Source of the DNA: Candidatus Aquiluna sp. IMCC13023
GTDB lineage: Bacteria > Actinomycetota > Actinomycetes > Actinomycetales > Microbacteriaceae
Reading direction: 5' to 3'
Length of the DNA stretch: 64,000 bases
Assembly (NCBI RefSeq): GCF_000257665.1
Contig: NZ_AJKR01000003.1
Span: 451,471-515,470 of the forward strand
How positions within the stretch are numbered: position 1 is the stretch's first letter; each line of letters opens with the position of its first letter. The notes beneath the pieces are model-generated. The model saw nothing but the letters and a program-made list of their open reading frames with translations, was not told the origin of the DNA and did no database searches. A program made the translations under genes and the position numbers. Shown one piece after another: positions 1 through 9,623 of this stretch.

Positions 1-2833
1 TACCAGTGGCCAGGGCTGCATTGTGGGAATCGGAGCACTTGACTATCCAGCTGAGTTTCAGGGCCTGTCCGACGAGCAACTTGCCAACCAGGGAATTGGA
101 AAGACAATAACGGTTACCTCCACCTACGATCACCGAGTTATTCAGGGTGCTGGCAGCGGGGAGTTTCTGAAAATAGTCAATGAGCTTCTCTTGGGTGAAA
201 GGGAGTTCTTCGAGCAAATTTTTGCTGACATGCGAATCCCGTATTCCCCGGTGGTCTGGTCAAGCGATTTCCACTGGGACATCGCCGACCAATCTGGCAA
301 AAACACTCGAATCCAGGAATACATCAACGCTTTCCGAGTACGTGGGCATCTCATTGCAGACATTGACCCTCTTGAATATGTTCAGCGCTGGCACTCCGAC
401 CTCGATATCCGATCTTACGGACTCAGCCTTTGGGACCTAGATCGAACCTTCAAGACCGCTGGTTTTGGAGGAAGATCAAAGGCTAAGTTCCGGAACATTC
501 TTGGTATTCTTCGAGATTCTTATTGCCGAACAATTGGCGTTGAGTACATGCACATCCAGAATCCATCGGAGCGCATTTGGTTTCAAGACAGGCTGGAGCG
601 ACCATATCAAAAAACGACCAAGGAAGAGCAATTTAGGATTCTAAATAAGCTCAACGAGGCCGAGGCTTTTGAGACTTTTCTGCAGACCAAGTTTGTCGGT
701 CAGAAAAGGTTCTCGCTAGAGGGTAGCGAGTCACTAATTCCCGCATTAGATCAGATCTTGCAGGCAGCAGCGGACGCTGAATTGAACGAAGCGGTCATCG
801 GAATGGCCCACCGTGGTCGCCTGAATGTTCTGACGAACATAGCTGGTAAGACCTACGGACAGGTCTTCCGAGAGTTCGAGGGCTCCAACGATATTTCAAG
901 CGTCCAAGGCTCTGGAGACGTGAAGTATCACCTGGGGACTGAGGGTGTATTCACTTCGGGTCACGGCACTCAAATCAAGGTCTCACTTGCCGCGAACCCT
1001 TCTCACCTCGAGGCTGTTAACCCAGTTCTCGAGGGTATCGTGAGAGCAAAGCAGGACAAGCTTGGGAACCCAGAGAACAACCCAATTCTTCCAATCTTGA
1101 TTCACGGTGACGCGGCTTTTGCTGGTCAAGGTGTAGTCCTAGAGACTCTTCAAATGAGCCAGCTAGAGGGCTATAAGGTCGGCGGAACTATCCACGTGAT
1201 CGTGAACAACCAGGTTGGATTCACAACGGTTCCAAAAGACGCACGATCGAGCCTGTATGCGACCGACGTAGCCAAGGCAATTCAAGCCCCGATCTTCCAC
1301 GTGAACGGCGACGACCCCGAGGCTGTTGTCAAAGTCGCGCAGTTGGCATTCGAGTACCGACAGGAATTCAAGAAAGACGTTGTCATTGACATCGTCTGTT
1401 ACCGCCGACGTGGTCACAACGAAGGCGATGATCCTTCGATGACGCAACCTATGATGTACAACCTAATTGAGGCAAAGCGCTCGGTTAGATCTCTTTACAT
1501 GGACAACTTGATTGGCCGTGAAGACATCACCAAAGAGGAATTCGACGAAGCGAACCAACGCTTCCAGCACAGCCTTGAACAGGCGTTTATAGATGTTCAC
1601 GACGCCATGACAGCTACCGTTGCACTCCAGACGCGACCAGATGGAATTGGAACCACGGCCAGCGAGAAACAAGAGCTTCTTCGACAGACCGCCATTCCTC
1701 AAGAATTGGTAGAAGCCATAGGTAATGCTCACGGCAACGAGCCCGAGGGCTTTAGCGTGCACCCAAAGCTTGCCCAACTGCTCCAAAAACGAGTTGATAT
1801 GTCCAGGAACGGCGGAATCGACTGGGGCTTTGGGGAGCTACTGGCTTTCGGCTCCCTGTTGGTAGAAGGCGTAAACATCCGACTGGCGGGTCAGGACAGC
1901 CTTAGAGGAACTTTTGTCCAGCGCCACAGCGTGTTTTACGACAGAAATAATGGTCAAGAATGGACTCCCATTCGATACGTTTCGGAGCAGCAAGCCAAGT
2001 TCGAAGGTTACAACTCTTTCCTTAGCGAGTATGCAGCACTCGGTTTCGAATATGGCTATTCCGTAGAAAGACCCGACACTCTTACGCTTTGGGAGGCCCA
2101 GTTCGGTGACTTTATCAACGGTGCCCAAGTGGTTGTGGATGAGTTTATTTCCAGTGCCGAGCAAAAATGGAGCCAAAGCTCCTCGCTGGTAATGCTCTTG
2201 CCTCATGGGTATGAAGGTCAGGGCCCAGACCATTCATCAGCGAGGCTAGAGAGATTTCTTCAGTTGTGCGCCCAGAACAACATGACCATTGCACAGCCTT
2301 CAACTCCAGCTAGCCACTTTCATTTGCTTCGCAGACAGGCCTACACAGTGCCAAGAAGGCCGCTTGTCGTGTTCGCTCCGAAATCCATGTTGCGCCTCAA
2401 GGCTGCTTCCAGCTCCGTTCAAGACTTTACAGAGGGCAACTTCCGGCCACTGATAAATGACCAGCAGAACTTGGACCCGGCAAAAGTTACCAAGTTACTA
2501 TTCTGCTCCGGCAAGGTCTACTGGGATCTTTTGGCTGAGAGCCAAAAACGCGGAACCGGTGACACGGCAATAGTTAGACTCGAGCAGCTCTACCCAACTC
2601 CCGTTGAGGAAATGAAGGCCGCGATTTCTCAGTTCCCAGAAGCGGAGCTGAGATTTGTTCAAGATGAGCCAGCGAACCAAGGAGCATGGACTTACCTGGG
2701 ACTGTTCATGCCCAAGTACGGAGTCAACTTCAAGGTGATTGCTAGAGCTGCATCGGCATCTCCGGCAACCGGTTCGGCCAAGAGACACGCTGCCGAGCAA
2801 GCAGATTTGGTCAATAGAGCATTTAGCGACTGA
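1..2833 (+). CDS. kgd: 2-oxoglutarate decarboxylase/dehydrogenase E1-E2 (3' part)
   Basis: The gene is open at the window's left edge: codons run in frame from base 2 (reading TSGQGCIVGIGAL) and 943 residues are present, against about 1,230 for the family. The first ~60 residues are the end of the E2-type acyltransferase domain, with its YDHRVIQG catalytic motif. The rest is the thiamine-diphosphate E1 part: HRGRLNVL near residue 275, the cofactor motif from HGDAAFAGQG to NNQVGF, and RRRGHNEGDDP. Actinobacterial Kgd fuses these activities and feeds 2-oxoglutarate into the TCA cycle, working with the E3 and other E2 components and usually controlled by the FHA protein OdhI/GarA; neither partner is in this window. 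The TGA stop overlaps the next gene's ATG. No internal damage seen. The identification is very secure; only the 5' end is missing. Confidence 0.97.
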   Translation, partial: TSGQGCIVGIGALDYPAEFQGLSDEQLANQGIGKTITVTSTYDHRVIQGAGSGEFLKIVNELLLGEREFFEQIFADMRIPYSPVVWSSDFHWDIADQSGKNTRIQEYINAFRVRGHLIADIDPLEYVQRWHSDLDIRSYGLSLWDLDRTFKTAGFGGRSKAKFRNILGILRDSYCRTIGVEYMHIQNPSERIWFQDRLERPYQKTTKEEQFRILNKLNEAEAFETFLQTKFVGQKRFSLEGSESLIPALDQILQAAADAELNEAVIGMAHRGRLNVLTNIAGKTYGQVFREFEGSNDISSVQGSGDVKYHLGTEGVFTSGHGTQIKVSLAANPSHLEAVNPVLEGIVRAKQDKLGNPENNPILPILIHGDAAFAGQGVVLETLQMSQLEGYKVGGTIHVIVNNQVGFTTVPKDARSSLYATDVAKAIQAPIFHVNGDDPEAVVKVAQLAFEYRQEFKKDVVIDIVCYRRRGHNEGDDPSMTQPMMYNLIEAKRSVRSLYMDNLIGREDITKEEFDEANQRFQHSLEQAFIDVHDAMTATVALQTRPDGIGTTASEKQELLRQTAIPQELVEAIGNAHGNEPEGFSVHPKLAQLLQKRVDMSRNGGIDWGFGELLAFGSLLVEGVNIRLAGQDSLRGTFVQRHSVFYDRNNGQEWTPIRYVSEQQAKFEGYNSFLSEYAALGFEYGYSVERPDTLTLWEAQFGDFINGAQVVVDEFISSAEQKWSQSSSLVMLLPHGYEGQGPDHSSARLERFLQLCAQNNMTIAQPSTPASHFHLLRRQAYTVPRRPLVVFAPKSMLRLKAASSSVQDFTEGNFRPLINDQQNLDPAKVTKLLFCSGKVYWDLLAESQKRGTGDTAIVRLEQLYPTPVEEMKAAISQFPEAELRFVQDEPANQGAWTYLGLFMPKYGVNFKVIARAASASPATGSAKRHAAEQADLVNRAFSD

Positions 2834-3426
2834 TGTCTGACCTGCGCGTCGTGATCCTCGGTGACGAGCTCCTAACTGGAGCTGGTGACCCCAAAGGCAT
2901 TGGCTGGCTAGGCAGAGTTCAAGCCCGCTTACCCGTAGATAGAGACGTTGCAGTCTTCGCTCTGCCAATGATCGAGGAGACAACCTCGGATCTTTTGGGT
3001 AGATGGAAAACTGAGGCGACAATCAGGTTTTCCAAGGACAGTGAAAATTACTTGGTATTAGCACTAGGGTCCAGCGACGTTCGATCCGGCATAACCATAT
3101 CGCGCTCCAGATTAAACCTCGCCTCGCTTCTAGATGACGCAGTTCGTGAGGGTATCAAGGTTTTGGTTCTTGGCCCTACTCCCACCGGTGTCCCAGAATT
3201 TGACTCAGAGGTCAAGCACCTGTCAGAGGGCTTTTCGGATGTTGTGAAGCGACGACAGCTTACATACGTGGACTGCTTTAGTCCGCTAGTGGATCATGAG
3301 GGTTGGCTATCAGAAGTTACTAATCACCCAAAGCAGCTGCCCGGTCAAGTTGGCTATGGCCTAATTGCTTGGTTGGTGTTGAATCGCGGTTGGTTCGAGT
3401 GGCTGGGTCTAGCTCAATCAGATTAG
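2833..3426 (+). CDS. GDSL/SGNH-fold protein with Glu in place of the catalytic Ser
   Basis: The 197-residue protein starts at an ATG that overlaps the kgd stop (ATGA), so it is probably translated with kgd. The SGNH-hydrolase layout is recognisable: block I near residues 9-20 (LGDELLTGAGDP), block III near 78-82 (LGSSDV) and a C-terminal block with NHP at 164-166. In active members block I reads GDS and Ser is the nucleophile; here the position is Glu12. The Asp expected three residues before the catalytic His is also absent (Val162). I recall related actinobacterial proteins with GDEL, so this may be a family trait rather than decay. There is no signal peptide. Fold assignment is good; esterase activity is doubtful and the substrate unknown. 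Confidence 0.75.
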   Translation: MSDLRVVILGDELLTGAGDPKGIGWLGRVQARLPVDRDVAVFALPMIEETTSDLLGRWKTEATIRFSKDSENYLVLALGSSDVRSGITISRSRLNLASLLDDAVREGIKVLVLGPTPTGVPEFDSEVKHLSEGFSDVVKRRQLTYVDCFSPLVDHEGWLSEVTNHPKQLPGQVGYGLIAWLVLNRGWFEWLGLAQSD

Positions 3427-3665
3427 TCGTGTTGCTGGATCTCTCTTAGCCGAACCATGACGCGTTCCGCCAACTGCTCAGCTGGAACTTCATCACAGGC
3501 ACGCTGGATTACCTGATTAAAAATAACCTCAATGTCGTAGTGGCTTTCGCAGGAATCACAGTTAGCAAGGTGAGCGGTTACTTGTTCAAGCTCTTCTTCG
3601 TGAAGTTCAGAGTGAAGGTACTCGTGGACGCCTTTTTTTACTTCTTCGCAGTCGACTTTTTTCAA
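3423..3665 (-). CDS. rsrA: zinc-binding anti-sigma factor, RsrA type
   Basis: This 80-residue protein matches the RsrA/mycothiol-system anti-sigma family. It has Cys6 and the zinc-binding H32-x3-C36-x2-C39 motif (HLANCDSC). In the family these hold a zinc ion when reduced; oxidation forms a disulfide, releases zinc and frees the sigma factor. Its ATG overlaps the sigma-factor stop by four bases, the usual paired arrangement. Its own 3' end overlaps the convergent GDSL-fold gene by four bases. The partner sigma factor directly upstream makes the role clear. The mycothiol link is family knowledge; no mycothiol genes lie in the window. Confidence 0.93.
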   Translation of the reverse strand: MKKVDCEEVKKGVHEYLHSELHEEELEQVTAHLANCDSCESHYDIEVIFNQVIQRACDEVPAEQLAERVMVRLREIQQHD

Positions 3666-4249
3666 CCTTCGACCTCCACTCCTGTGTCGTATCCTTCTTG
3701 CTTTGCGTAATCTTGCAACAAAGTTCTCAGTAATTTCTTCCCGCGATGCAATCTTGACATAACAGTACCAACCGGCGTGCCCATAATGTCAGCTATTTCT
3801 TGGTATGGAAGGCCCTCAACAACCGCGTAGTAAACCACCATTCGGAATTCTTCTGGGATTTGGTCAAGCGCGTTTTTGATTGCAAGCGAGGGAAGGTTCT
3901 CCATGGCTTCTATCTCGGCGGACCTCGATGCCCTTGAAGTTACTGACTCCCCTTGGCCAACTTGCCAATCTTCTAGATCGTCTAACGCAGTCTTTGCCTT
4001 GTCTTTGGCCTTCTTGTTGTAAAGATTTATGTGAGTGTTGGTCATTATTCGAAACAGCCAGGCCTTCAGGTTGGTTCCCTGCTCAAACTTTTCCCAGGCC
4101 ACGAAGGCCTTTGCAAAGGTTTCCTGAACTAAATCCTCGGCGTCGCTTGGGTTCCTGGTCCACCTTAGAGCAGCTCCGTATAGCTGAGGCATTATCGGCA
4201 ATGCCTGAGCCTCGAAGCTTAGGATTTTTTCAGATTTTTTAGAAGGCAT
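3662..4249 (-). CDS. sigH: ECF sigma factor, SigR/SigH type
   Basis: A group IV sigma factor for the disulfide-stress response, 195 residues from the chosen ATG ([10 protein letters not shown]). The frame is open 23 codons further upstream, but that extension is not sigma-like and family members begin just before region 2. Region 2 is seen at [14 protein letters not shown] and [11 protein letters not shown]; region 4 as the helix-turn-helix [23 protein letters not shown]. It is made with the anti-sigma factor in a two-gene operon. Family members often drive their own promoter; a GGAAT at 4351-4355 on this strand lacks a matching -10 element, so self-control is not shown. No Shine-Dalgarno sequence is visible before the ATG. 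SigH and SigR are names for the same orthologue group. Confidence 0.93.
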   Translation of the reverse strand: MPSKKSEKILSFEAQALPIMPQLYGAALRWTRNPSDAEDLVQETFAKAFVAWEKFEQGTNLKAWLFRIMTNTHINLYNKKAKDKAKTALDDLEDWQVGQGESVTSRASRSAEIEAMENLPSLAIKNALDQIPEEFRMVVYYAVVEGLPYQEIADIMGTPVGTVMSRLHRGKKLLRTLLQDYAKQEGYDTGVEVEG

Positions 4250-4368
4250 TGTTATCAAGTGTAACGTCCACCCAAAAATCATGAGCATGGTTGGAGAATT
4301 GGCGACAAAACCTTTCAAGTTAGAGGCGCCCCGGCAAGCCGATAACCCCCATTCCTTGTATCTTTGGA

Positions 4369-5643
4369 GTGATGATCGAGTTTCCAGCCTGGCCCGCGCC
4401 GCTATCTTCCAAAGTTAGCGCCGAAATTTTGCTGCCCGGAAGTAAGTCGCTCACAAACCGCGAGCTTGTGCTCTCGGCGTTGGCAGAAGAGCCAACCGAA
4501 CTTGTTTCACCTTTGGTATCCCGAGATACCGAGCTCATGATTGCATCTCTCAAGGCACTCGGAACCAAATTCTCGTGGCAAGGTTCGGACTTGCTGGTTA
4601 CCCCAGGAGAGCTATTGGGGCCCGCAAGAATTGATTGCGGTCTTGCCGGGACCGTCATGCGATTTGTCCCGCCGCTGTCGATGCTGGTAGATGGACAAGT
4701 TAGCTTCGATGGTGACGCTGGTGCAAGAGCGCGCCCGATGAAAACCACAATCGAATCAATGCAGGCATTGGGGGCCGAAGTTACTTCGGACACCAACTCA
4801 CTACCGTTCACAGTAAATGGAACCGGCTCGGTCGTTGGAGGTACTCTAACCATCGATGCTTCGGCGTCCTCGCAGTTTGTCTCAGGGCTTCTGCTAAGCG
4901 CCGCCAGATTTGATCAAGGCCTAACCCTCACCCACGAAGGTCGCAGCCTACCTTCGCTTCCTCACATCGAAATGACCCTGCACACCTTAAGAAGAAGGGG
5001 CGTTAGAGCTGAAGCGATCGACAGCTCCACCTGGCGGGTAGAGCCCGGGCCAATTTCGGGAGGCAGAGTCGTTATTGAACCAGACCTTTCAAATGCGGGC
5101 CCCTTTCTTGCAGCGGCCATGGTCACCAACGGAACAGTCGAGATTCCAAACTGGCCAAAAACCACAACTCAAGTTGGAGATCACTACCGAACACTTCTGA
5201 CTCGCATGGGTGCACACATTGAAGTTCTAGAAGATGTGCTCACCATTTCAGGTTCTGGAGTAATAAAAGGTATCGAAGCGGACTTGTCTGAGGCCGGCGA
5301 ACTGGCGCCGACAATTGCAGCGCTCGCTGCACTAGCGGTTAGCCCAAGCAGGCTGATCGGCATCGGGCATCTTCGAGGACACGAGACTGATCGCCTCGCG
5401 GCGCTGGTGGCCGAAATAAACAACCTAGGCGGCAACGCTAAAGAGCTTGCGGATGGAATCGAAATTACCCCTCAACCCCTGCACGGAGGGGTTTGGCACA
5501 CCTACCACGACCACCGAATGGCCACCAGTGGGGCGATTATAGGTCTGGCAGTAAGCGGCGTAGAAGTAGAGAACATCGAAACCACCGCCAAAACCATGCC
5601 TGGCTTTTCGAAGATGTGGCTTGACATGCTTGGGGCAGAATGA
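4369..5643 (+). CDS. aroA: 3-phosphoshikimate 1-carboxyvinyltransferase (EPSP synthase)
   Basis: AroA joins phosphoenolpyruvate to shikimate-3-phosphate, the sixth shikimate-pathway step, in the cytoplasm. The 424-residue length is normal. Signature motifs are [11 protein letters not shown] near the N terminus (substrate Lys and Arg), [11 protein letters not shown] near residue 117, SASSQFVSG near 166 and the C-terminal YHDHRMA. The start is GTG at 4369 or the adjacent ATG at 4372; GGAG at 4366-4369 sits very close to both. The gene diverges from the sigma-factor gene across 119 bases and is followed by rsgA with an ATGA overlap. Close linkage of sigH, aroA and rsgA is also known in mycobacteria. 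Confidence 0.97.
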   Translation: MMIEFPAWPAPLSSKVSAEILLPGSKSLTNRELVLSALAEEPTELVSPLVSRDTELMIASLKALGTKFSWQGSDLLVTPGELLGPARIDCGLAGTVMRFVPPLSMLVDGQVSFDGDAGARARPMKTTIESMQALGAEVTSDTNSLPFTVNGTGSVVGGTLTIDASASSQFVSGLLLSAARFDQGLTLTHEGRSLPSLPHIEMTLHTLRRRGVRAEAIDSSTWRVEPGPISGGRVVIEPDLSNAGPFLAAAMVTNGTVEIPNWPKTTTQVGDHYRTLLTRMGAHIEVLEDVLTISGSGVIKGIEADLSEAGELAPTIAALAALAVSPSRLIGIGHLRGHETDRLAALVAEINNLGGNAKELADGIEITPQPLHGGVWHTYHDHRMATSGAIIGLAVSGVEVENIETTAKTMPGFSKMWLDMLGAE

Positions 5644-6641
5644 CCTGGTCTAGTGCTGATCGCATGGATCTAGATGAGGATGATGTTCGCATCAGGCCAA
5701 ACCCTAAGGGTTCCAGGCCAAGAACTAAGCGACGTCCGGACTTCAGTAAAGCGCCACTGGGAATGGTTTTAGAGGTTCATTTGGCTAGGTATCGAATCCT
5801 TACAGATGAAGGAACCGAGATAACAGCGACATTAGCCAAAGAGCTTCGGAAAGACGGCTGCGTGATTTGCGATCGAGTGCGGCTAGACGGTGATGTCACA
5901 GGCGCCTCCGGCGCACTGGCCAGAATCGTGGGCATTGAACCCAGAAAGAACGCCCTTTCAAGATCAGCCGAAGACGGCGACTCACTAGAGCAAACAATTG
6001 TCGCCAACGCGGATCAACTAGTGATCGTTATGGCCGCAGCCAACCCCGAACCTCGTTCGAGGCTTGTCGACAGGTATTTAGTGGCTGCTTTTCACGCTGG
6101 ACTAAAGCCGATTTTGCTTATGACTAAATGCGATCTTGCGGACCCAAAGGATTTCATCGACAGCTTTCAAGGCTTTGACCTAGAAATCATTCAAACCTCG
6201 GAAAATGCCCCGAACTTGGAATCACTAAAACAAATGCTCGCAGGCAACACCACTGTGTTTGTGGGGCACTCCGGAGTTGGCAAAACCACCATTATCAACC
6301 AAATAGCTCCGGATTTTATCCGTGCGACCGGGATAGTAAATAAGGTCACCGGTAAAGGCCGCCACACTTCTAGCTCCGCTCACGCCATTAGAGCTCAAGG
6401 CGGCTGGCTGGTTGACACCCCTGGAATACGAAGCTTTGGCCTTTCAAACATCGATGCCGATGGCCTCCTCAAGGGCTTTTCGGACTTGAGTGACGCCAGT
6501 AGCGACTGCCCTCGTGGTTGCACCCATCTTGCCGATTCGCCTGATTGCGCTTTGGATCAAAAAATGCTGGCAGGAGAAATTTCGGCCCTAAGACTGGACT
6601 CACTCCGAAGACTGCTCGCGTCACTTTCCTCGGTAGATTAG
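5640..6641 (+). CDS. rsgA: small-subunit ribosome maturation GTPase
   Basis: RsgA is a circularly permuted GTPase that checks late 30S subunit assembly. The 333-residue protein shows the permuted motif order: an N-terminal OB-fold region (about 40-105), G4 TKCD at 162-165, G1 GHSGVGKT at 209-216, G3 DTPG at 259-262 and a C-terminal zinc site with Cys290, Cys294, His296 and Cys303. The start ATG overlaps the aroA stop, implying coupled translation. A basic, probably flexible N-terminal stretch (residues 17-35) precedes the OB fold. Nothing is missing from the expected motif set. Confidence 0.97.
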   Translation: MTWSSADRMDLDEDDVRIRPNPKGSRPRTKRRPDFSKAPLGMVLEVHLARYRILTDEGTEITATLAKELRKDGCVICDRVRLDGDVTGASGALARIVGIEPRKNALSRSAEDGDSLEQTIVANADQLVIVMAAANPEPRSRLVDRYLVAAFHAGLKPILLMTKCDLADPKDFIDSFQGFDLEIIQTSENAPNLESLKQMLAGNTTVFVGHSGVGKTTIINQIAPDFIRATGIVNKVTGKGRHTSSSAHAIRAQGGWLVDTPGIRSFGLSNIDADGLLKGFSDLSDASSDCPRGCTHLADSPDCALDQKMLAGEISALRLDSLRRLLASLSSVD

Positions 6642-6649
6642 GTAACAAG

Positions 6650-7426
6650 ATGAATGATTTAGAGCTTGCCCAGGTCCTAGCGAATGCCGCCGATGAAATA
6701 TCACTATCGCGCTATCGAGCACTTGATCTAAAAGTAGAGACGAAACCCGACCGGACACCGGTAACCGACGCCGATCAGGCAGTTGAAGCAAAACTTCGGG
6801 AATTATTGAAGCTTTATCGCCCAGCCGACTCCGTTATCGGAGAAGAATTCGAAAATACCGGTGATTCGCACAGAAGCTGGATTATCGATCCGATCGATGG
6901 CACCGCAAATTATCTTCGAGGTGTTCCGATTTGGGCGACATTGATTGCTCTTCGAGTTGATGGCGAACTGGTTGCCTCAGTGGTCTCCGCACCTGCCTTG
7001 TCGAGGCGCTGGTGGGCCGCTAGCGGCAAGGGAGCCTTCACCAAAGACATTGATGGCACAGTGAGAAAGCTGGCGACATCGGGCATCTCAGAGCTTGCCG
7101 ATGCGACTCTAAGTTTTAATTCATTGGAGCAATGGCGTGACGCCGGATACTTGGATCAGCTACTGGAGCTTTCAGTCAAGGTTCATAGAACTCGCGCTTA
7201 TGGCGACTTCCTGAGCTACATGTTCGTAGCCGAGGGTGCTATTGAGATCGCGTCCGAGCACGATCTGAAGATCTACGACATCGCAGCATTGGTGCCTATT
7301 CTCCTCGAGGCTGGCGGCATGATCACCGCATTTACCGGCCCATTAGAAAATGACTCCTCAACTGTTTTAGCAACTAACGGAAAGCTTCACGAAAAAGCAC
7401 TTCAAATTCTTCAGACAGACGCTTAG
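6650..7426 (+). CDS. hisN: inositol-monophosphatase-family histidinol phosphatase
   Basis: A 258-residue Mg/Li-dependent phosphatase of the IMPase family. Metal-binding motifs are GEEFE at 64-68, IDPIDGTANYLRG at 79-91 and YDIAALVPILLEAGG near the C terminus. Actinobacterial members next to rsgA/aroA are usually HisN, which removes phosphate from L-histidinol phosphate in histidine synthesis; inositol-1-phosphate is the alternative substrate and motifs alone cannot decide. The frame is open back to 6545 inside rsgA, but ATG 6650 (MNDLELAQ) starts where family members start, 8 bases after the rsgA stop. It belongs to the aroA-rsgA-hisN transcription unit. Confidence 0.88.
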   Translation: MNDLELAQVLANAADEISLSRYRALDLKVETKPDRTPVTDADQAVEAKLRELLKLYRPADSVIGEEFENTGDSHRSWIIDPIDGTANYLRGVPIWATLIALRVDGELVASVVSAPALSRRWWAASGKGAFTKDIDGTVRKLATSGISELADATLSFNSLEQWRDAGYLDQLLELSVKVHRTRAYGDFLSYMFVAEGAIEIASEHDLKIYDIAALVPILLEAGGMITAFTGPLENDSSTVLATNGKLHEKALQILQTDA

Positions 7427-7428
7427 CT

Positions 7429-8613
7429 TTGACCGAACGACGGACAAAGTGGCTGGCGATAGTAGCAATCGCTCTACTTGCACTGAACATGAGAACCGCC
7501 GTTAGCTCATTCTCGCCCTTGGTTACCTTCATTCAAGACGAAATCTCACTCCCAATTGTGACCATTGGTCTACTTGGGATCGCGGCTCCACTGGCGTTCG
7601 CAATTGCAACCACAATGGCAAACGCTCCAACCAGAAAAATCGGTGTTGAAAAAACACTTATAGCCACCTCTCTGCTGATTATTGGCGGTCATGCTCTAAG
7701 GGCGCTGTCCTGGGACTCGACCGCGCTGTTTGTCGGCAGCATGATGTGTCTTTTGGGCATGGGTATTGGAAACATCCTGATGCCTGTAATGGTTCGTAAA
7801 TATTTCCCAAACCGAGTGGGTTTGATCTCTAGTTTTTACATTTCACTAACAGCACTAAGCGCATCAGCAGGATCATTCTTGGCTGTTCCGTTCGCGGAAT
7901 TAGGCGGCTGGCGCTTTTCGCTCGGGCAGTGGGGATTGATGGCGGCGCTTACCTTGCTGCCGCTTATTGCCCTTCGAAAAAACTCCACGCCTGAGAAGCC
8001 CCTGCCGGGTGTGATCAAGCAAAAAGCCATCTGGCGCTCGCCAACGGCTTGGGCAATATTTGGGACTCAAGGAATGACTTCGGTCTTTGGCTACGTGAGC
8101 TTTGCGTGGCTGCCGCTTTTACTACTTGAACACAACTCGGTTAGCGTGGCGGAAGCCGGTGCACTCCTATCTCTCTTTGCTATTTTGGGACTTCCAGCAG
8201 CACTGATAGTCCCCGGGCTGGCAGTGAAGTACACCCAGCTCCACGCGCCGATTATCTGGTTCTCAAGCGCCATGGGTATGACCGGAGCTCTGGGGATACT
8301 TTGGACCGACGGGTCACACCTCTGGGTTTGGGTTGGGGCGCTAGGCCTTGGGCCCACGATGTTCCCGCTTGCTCTTACCCTTTACAACCTGCGCTCAAGA
8401 GAGCGAAGCACTGTGCTCGCCGTTAGCTCATTCGGGCAAGGAATGAGCTACACAATGACCACGATTATTGTGTTTTTGGTTGGAGTGTTCCGAGAGATCA
8501 CCGGAGGCTGGGAATTTGCGTTGTGGATGTTCTTTGGGGTGGCGTTATTTAGCGCGTTGATGGGCATTCAAATTGCTAAAAACCACTTTGTTGATGACGA
8601 GTTAGTGCACTAG
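7429..8613 (+). CDS. CynX/NimT-type major facilitator transporter
   Basis: A 394-residue integral membrane protein with about 12 hydrophobic segments. The first segment carries ALNMRTAVSSFSPL, matching the NLRTA(V/A)xSVxPL signature of the CynX/NimT (cyanate/2-nitroimidazole) branch of the MFS. Members export or import small organic anions or drugs; the substrate here cannot be read from sequence. Translation starts at TTG 7429, two bases after the hisN stop, so it is probably the last gene of the aroA operon. Its end overlaps the convergent glpX by four bases. Confidence 0.85.
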   Translation: MTERRTKWLAIVAIALLALNMRTAVSSFSPLVTFIQDEISLPIVTIGLLGIAAPLAFAIATTMANAPTRKIGVEKTLIATSLLIIGGHALRALSWDSTALFVGSMMCLLGMGIGNILMPVMVRKYFPNRVGLISSFYISLTALSASAGSFLAVPFAELGGWRFSLGQWGLMAALTLLPLIALRKNSTPEKPLPGVIKQKAIWRSPTAWAIFGTQGMTSVFGYVSFAWLPLLLLEHNSVSVAEAGALLSLFAILGLPAALIVPGLAVKYTQLHAPIIWFSSAMGMTGALGILWTDGSHLWVWVGALGLGPTMFPLALTLYNLRSRERSTVLAVSSFGQGMSYTMTTIIVFLVGVFREITGGWEFALWMFFGVALFSALMGIQIAKNHFVDDELVH

Positions 8614-9587
8614 AGCCAGCGGTCGGCCTTGTGCTCGGCCAAAACTGTTCTAACGGTTCCGGACCGTCCCCTAATTACTAGTGACTCGGTGATGATTGTC
8701 TTGCCGAGTTTTTTGACACCCGAAAACAGCATTCCATCGGTTACCCCGGTGGCTACAAAGAACGTATTGTCAGACTTCACCATTTCGTTGGTCTCGTAAA
8801 CGTATTCAAACTTCAAGCCAGCCTCGAGGCCACGATTTTTTTCCTCCTCGTCGCCAGGAGCAAGGATTCCTTGAATGAGACCACCCAATGCTTGAATACC
8901 GCAAGCGGTAATAATTGCTTCGGGCGACCCGCCTTTGCCGACGCACATGTCGATTCGTGAATTTGTTCTGGCTGCCTGAAGGCCACCGGCAACATCGCCG
9001 TCTCGAAGCAACCTGGTCGCCGCTCCAGCAGTTCTAATTTGATCCACAAGCTCAGCGTTATATTCGCGGTCCAAAACTGCGACCAAAATCTCAGTCACCG
9101 GCTTACCGGTGACCTTTGAATAGGCACGAAGGTTTTCATCCATTGACTGCCTAATGTCACACACACCGATACCGGCAGGGCCGGTCACAAACTTGTCCAT
9201 CTTAAAAATCGATGAAGCATCAAGCATGGAACCGCGATCCGCTACCGCTATCACAGAGATCGCATTCTGCCTTCCGGCCGCGGTAAGCGATGTCCCGTCA
9301 ATAGGGTCTACTGCGATGTCAACCTTAGGACCGTTGCCAGTTCCGACGATTTCACCGTTGAACAACATTGGTGCGTTATCTTTTTCGCCCTCGCCGATCA
9401 CCACAAGGCCCTCGAAGTTCACGGTTCCCAAGAAAGCTCGCATTGCATCTACTGCTGCGCCATCCGCTGCGTTCTTATCGCCCTTGCCGATAAATGGATA
9501 GGCGCGAATTGCCGCGGCTTCGGTCGCTCGCACCAACTCCATTGCCAAGTTGCGGTCGGGATGCAGTTCCGGAGGCGATGAGTTCAT
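8610..9587 (-). CDS. glpX: class II fructose-1,6-bisphosphatase
   Basis: GlpX removes the 1-phosphate from fructose-1,6-bisphosphate, the committed gluconeogenic step and the only FBPase type in many actinobacteria. The 325-residue protein contains GEGEKDNAPML near residue 81 and DPIDGTSLTAAGRQNA near 114, the Li-sensitive phosphatase metal site, plus the substrate-loop KGGSPEA. It starts at ATG 9587 and lies 36 bases downstream of the small lipoprotein gene on the same strand. Together with the PfkB-family kinase and aldolase at 22748-24790 and enolase at 41230 it covers both directions of lower hexose metabolism. Confidence 0.96.
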   Translation of the reverse strand: MNSSPPELHPDRNLAMELVRATEAAAIRAYPFIGKGDKNAADGAAVDAMRAFLGTVNFEGLVVIGEGEKDNAPMLFNGEIVGTGNGPKVDIAVDPIDGTSLTAAGRQNAISVIAVADRGSMLDASSIFKMDKFVTGPAGIGVCDIRQSMDENLRAYSKVTGKPVTEILVAVLDREYNAELVDQIRTAGAATRLLRDGDVAGGLQAARTNSRIDMCVGKGGSPEAIITACGIQALGGLIQGILAPGDEEEKNRGLEAGLKFEYVYETNEMVKSDNTFFVATGVTDGMLFSGVKKLGKTIITESLVIRGRSGTVRTVLAEHKADRWL

Positions 9588-9623
9588 GCTCTTAGGTTAC
9601 TGAAGCCAGAAGTGCTGCCACGG

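Noticed and set aside
4351..4355. GGAAT on the minus strand as a SigR-type -35 element for the sigma-factor gene
   Set aside because: The expected GTT at a spacing of about 18 bases is absent (GGG instead), so the promoter match is incomplete.
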